From Desulfovibrionaceae bacterium (lineage in GTDB: Bacteria > Desulfobacterota > Desulfovibrionia > Desulfovibrionales > Desulfovibrionaceae): DNA of 8,520 bases. This document shows, one piece after another, positions 6,049-8,520 of the stretch. Position 1 is the stretch's first letter. Each line of letters opens with the position of its first letter. The translations under genes and the position numbers were made by a program. The stretch covers positions 1 through 8,520 of the forward strand of contig WRHT01000053.1 of assembly GCA_009783115.1 (NCBI GenBank). The letters run 5' to 3'. Under the pieces are notes generated by a model. The model had not been told where the DNA came from, ran no database searches, and was given only the letters and a program-made list of their open reading frames with translations.

Positions 6049-7805
6049 TATTTGTTTAACCGTTCCAGTTTAATGAGTATTTCCGTGCGGTTTTCCGGCA
6101 TAAGCTCCAGGGCTCGGGTGTAGCCGGATATGGCCTCGGTCCGTTTATTCATAGCCAGGGCTATATCTCCGTAGTGTTCCCAGATAACCGCCTCCTCCAC
6201 GGGGCCGTTCAGGCATTTTTTGATGACGCGCCAAGCTTCGTCGTAATTGCCGCGCTGGTAATGCACCCAGGCCAGGGAATCCAGAATGTTCACATCTTCC
6301 GGTTTTTGGGCCAGGGCCTTCCTGATTAAGGAAAGGGCCCGTTCCAGGTCGTGTTTTTCCTCGGCCAGGGTGTAGCCCAAGGCGTTTAAAACCATGACTG
6401 AATTTTCGTCCAGAAGAAGAATTTCCTCCAATATCGGAATGGCTTCCGGGTTACGTTTCTGAAAGCTCAGGCTCATGGCCAGGGAATAAAGGAGTGATAT
6501 GTCGTCCGGCCACTGCTCCAAGCCTTCCCGGCTCACTTCTTCCGCCATTTTATACTGTTTGCGCCGGTTGGCAAGTTCGGCCAGCAAAGACCAGTGATTT
6601 TTTTCATCCGGGTAATCCTCGCGCAAAACAGAGGCAACGGCAAGGGCATCGTCATACTGGTCCAGGCGCATGTGCAGCAAGGTTTTCAAATGCAGCATGC
6701 GGGCGCGGTTCGCCGCGTCAGGTGGAATTTCCCGCAGACGTTCCAGGGCCTCAGGCATATCCTGCCCGTCGTCATAGGCGATAATTCCCAGGTAAAGCGC
6801 CGTGTCATCGGATAATTCAGGATCGTTTTCCAGGGATAACAAAATTTGCCTGGCCTGGAGAAAATGTTTGTCATCCATGAAAAGCAGGGCGGCCCGCAGT
6901 TTAATTTCCGCGCCGGAGTCGTCCTCCATAACCCGCAAGGCGGCGCCGGAGACTTTCCCGGCCTTGATTTCGCAACGGACCATGTGCAGGTATAGTTCCG
7001 CCACCGGGGCATTTTCCAGGGCTTTGCGGTAAGATTCGGCCGCCTTTTTATAATTTCCGGCTTTTTCCTGATCGTGGGCCAGGACGAGCCAGGCGTCGGC
7101 AAAATGCGGATAGGCCTTCAACAGGGCTTGGAGCTTGGCGGAGGCCTCGGCTGTTCGTTTTTGCGAGCGTAAACCCAACATTTCATAATAAAGAATCAGG
7201 GGTGAGCGCTCGGCCTCGGGAAGGGCGCCGGCTAAGGCTGTGGCCTCCTTGAAATATTCTCCTTCCAGCATGAGAAAAAGGATAAGCTGTCTTAAATTGG
7301 TGATCTCCGGCATCAAGGCCATGCGTTCCCGCGTGCTGAGGCGTTCATAGCGCGGCGCGCATTCCTTCAGAATTCGCAGCGCTTCATCCAGTTTATCCTG
7401 CCTGTAAAGCATGTTGGCCCAGAGCATACGCAGCGGCAATTCCTCTGGATAACGCCGCGCGCCTTCATCGGCCAGGCGTAAGGCCTCTAGCGGCTGGTTG
7501 TTTTGATCCAGCAGGATGACCGCCTGGGCGTATATTTCCGGAGCAGGCGCAAGCTCCAGGAGGGCCTGGTTGGCATTCATGGCGGTTTCAAGATCGCCCT
7601 TGTCCTGGGCCTCTTGGGCTACCAAAAATTTATAGGCAATTTCCCCTTCCGGTCCCAGCGCGTATTCCTGTCCGGAAATTGCCAGGCCATTTTCTTCGTG
7701 GAGCAAACCGCAGGCTGGAAACAGGCAGAGCATGGCCGCCAGGAACAGGGCAAACATGCGGCGTTTCTGAAAATATGGGATCAGGCCGGAGAAGAGGACT
7801 GACAT
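6048..7805 (-). CDS. Tetratricopeptide-repeat lipoprotein or membrane-anchored protein
   Basis: A 585-residue protein of helical TPR repeats, likely a protein-binding scaffold in the periplasm. The N-terminus has QKRR (13-16) and a hydrophobic segment (17-30) ending in LFPAC (28-32). C32 could be lipidated, but F at -3 is a poor lipobox, so an uncleaved anchor or ordinary signal peptide is possible. TPR-like units are visible at about 56-88, 123-146, 235-267, 437-466, 469-502, 505-533 and 540-571. The last ones contain LNALGYTLAEE, NILDSLAWVHYQRGNYDEAW and WEHYGDIA, resembling the TPR protein next to lolB in Pseudomonas (recalled, not searched). The gene starts 21 nt after the sigma-factor stop with only a weak AGAG upstream, and its stop overlaps the LolB-like start by one base. 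No enzyme motif is visible. Being always next to lolB would suggest a role with lipoproteins or the outer membrane, but this is inference. Confidence 0.85.
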   Translation of the reverse strand: MSVLFSGLIPYFQKRRMFALFLAAMLCLFPACGLLHEENGLAISGQEYALGPEGEIAYKFLVAQEAQDKGDLETAMNANQALLELAPAPEIYAQAVILLDQNNQPLEALRLADEGARRYPEELPLRMLWANMLYRQDKLDEALRILKECAPRYERLSTRERMALMPEITNLRQLILFLMLEGEYFKEATALAGALPEAERSPLILYYEMLGLRSQKRTAEASAKLQALLKAYPHFADAWLVLAHDQEKAGNYKKAAESYRKALENAPVAELYLHMVRCEIKAGKVSGAALRVMEDDSGAEIKLRAALLFMDDKHFLQARQILLSLENDPELSDDTALYLGIIAYDDGQDMPEALERLREIPPDAANRARMLHLKTLLHMRLDQYDDALAVASVLREDYPDEKNHWSLLAELANRRKQYKMAEEVSREGLEQWPDDISLLYSLAMSLSFQKRNPEAIPILEEILLLDENSVMVLNALGYTLAEEKHDLERALSLIRKALAQKPEDVNILDSLAWVHYQRGNYDEAWRVIKKCLNGPVEEAVIWEHYGDIALAMNKRTEAISGYTRALELMPENRTEILIKLERLNK

Positions 7806-7826
7806 ACGGCGCTCTGGGTAATTTGT

Positions 7827-8520
7827 TCAGTAGGAATTAAGCCATTCTTCCGAGAAGTCTTTGATGTTTTTGGACAGGTGATCCCGGATTTTTTGCAGAA
7901 GCCTGGCTTCGATCTGGCGTACCCGTTCTCTGGTGATGACATATTTTTCCCCAATTTCCCTTAAAGTAACCGGTTCGTCGTTGAGCAGGCGGTTTTGCAG
8001 GATATATTGCTCTTTTTCCGAGAGACGCGGGATCAGGCTTTGCAGTTTTTCCCGCACCAGGGTGACGATTTCTTCGTTGACCAGGGCATCTTCAATTCCG
8101 GGTCCCAGGGCGGGCAGGTAATCCATCCGGGTGGCTCCGGCCGGTTCTTCCGTATTGGCCGGCAGGTTCAGCGACACATCCGTGGCATTCATGCGCTGTT
8201 CCATTTCCAGCACTTGTTCTTCGGTCACCTTCAGGTTTTTTGACAGGGTGGACGTGTCCGGGTCAAACCCTTGGGAGATCAGCCGTTGCCTTTCTTTGTT
8301 AAGATTATAGAAGAGTTTGCGCTGGGCCTGGGTCGTGCCTATTTTGACCATGCGCCAGTTGTCCATAATAAATTTCAGGATATAAGCCTTGATCCAGAAG
8401 GCGGCATAATATGAGAACTTAATGCCTTTTTCGGGATCGAACTTGCTTATCGCCCGTACCAAGCCTACATTGCCTTCTTGGATCAGGTCCAGGACATTCT
8501 GCATCCAGCGGCGCTGAAAA
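7827..8520 (-). CDS. rpoH: RNA polymerase sigma factor of the RpoH (sigma-32) family, 5' end outside window
   Basis: Sigma factor that directs RNA polymerase to heat-shock-type promoters. The 230 C-terminal residues are visible and the frame stays open to base 8520, so the Met codon at 8504 (MQNVLDLIQEGN) is internal, not the start. The visible order is region 2.1-2.2 (DLIQEGNVGLVRAISKFDPE, 11-30); region 2.3-2.4 (AAFWIKAYILKFIMDNWR, 39-56); VKIGTTQAQRKLFYNLNKER (58-77), which contains the RpoH box that distinguishes sigma-32 from RpoD and RpoS; region 3; and region 4 with the helix-turn-helix (TLREIGEKYVITRERVRQIE, 185-204). The RpoH box makes this subgroup call fairly firm. Its position at the head of a cluster with HslV and a BepA-like protease, both protein quality-control genes, fits a stress-response setting. 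Regulatory features of the 5' leader, such as an RNA thermometer, cannot be judged from this window. Confidence 0.92.
   Translation of the reverse strand, partial: FQRRWMQNVLDLIQEGNVGLVRAISKFDPEKGIKFSYYAAFWIKAYILKFIMDNWRMVKIGTTQAQRKLFYNLNKERQRLISQGFDPDTSTLSKNLKVTEEQVLEMEQRMNATDVSLNLPANTEEPAGATRMDYLPALGPGIEDALVNEEIVTLVREKLQSLIPRLSEKEQYILQNRLLNDEPVTLREIGEKYVITRERVRQIEARLLQKIRDHLSKNIKDFSEEWLNSY

Overview
The window reads as one stretch of Desulfovibrio-like (Desulfobacterota / deltaproteobacterial) chromosome. This assignment is an inference from the look of the proteins and from a gene order I associate with that group; no marker gene was compared. GC content is moderate. Every gene I can support lies on the minus strand, so the transcript runs from high to low coordinates. 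I see no mobile elements, CRISPR arrays, rRNA or pseudogenes, and no convincing Rho-independent terminator.

In transcription order the layout is: a heat-shock-type sigma factor (rpoH, 5' end outside the window); a TPR-repeat lipoprotein; a LolB-like outer-membrane lipoprotein; ribose-5-phosphate isomerase B (rpiB); cysteinyl-tRNA synthetase (cysS); a BepA-like periplasmic M48 metalloprotease with TPR repeats; the HslV protease subunit; ispE of the non-mevalonate isoprenoid pathway; tRNA-Gln(UUG); and the start of prs (ribose-phosphate pyrophosphokinase, running off the left edge). The genes are packed like an operon: gaps are 13-21 nt, three gene pairs overlap (1, 16 and 1 nt), and ispE runs 22 nt into the tRNA. 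The only real gap is 84 nt, in front of hslV.

Most of this is housekeeping. The cluster pairs envelope biogenesis (LolB-like, BepA-like, TPR lipoprotein) and protein quality control (RpoH, HslV, BepA) with pentose-phosphate metabolism (RpiB makes ribose-5-phosphate, which Prs uses), cysteine charging and isoprenoid synthesis. The TPR - lolB - ispE - tRNA-Gln - prs backbone matches, as I recall it, an arrangement known from Pseudomonas; here four genes (rpiB, cysS, bepA, hslV) sit inside it.

I did not find an undescribed system. The most unusual point is that the ispE stop codon lies inside the tRNA-Gln gene, so maturing the tRNA from a shared transcript should remove the ispE stop codon. Lesser points are the extended HslV N-terminus, a short prs leader directly after the tRNA, and a KMAKS variant of the CysRS signature.
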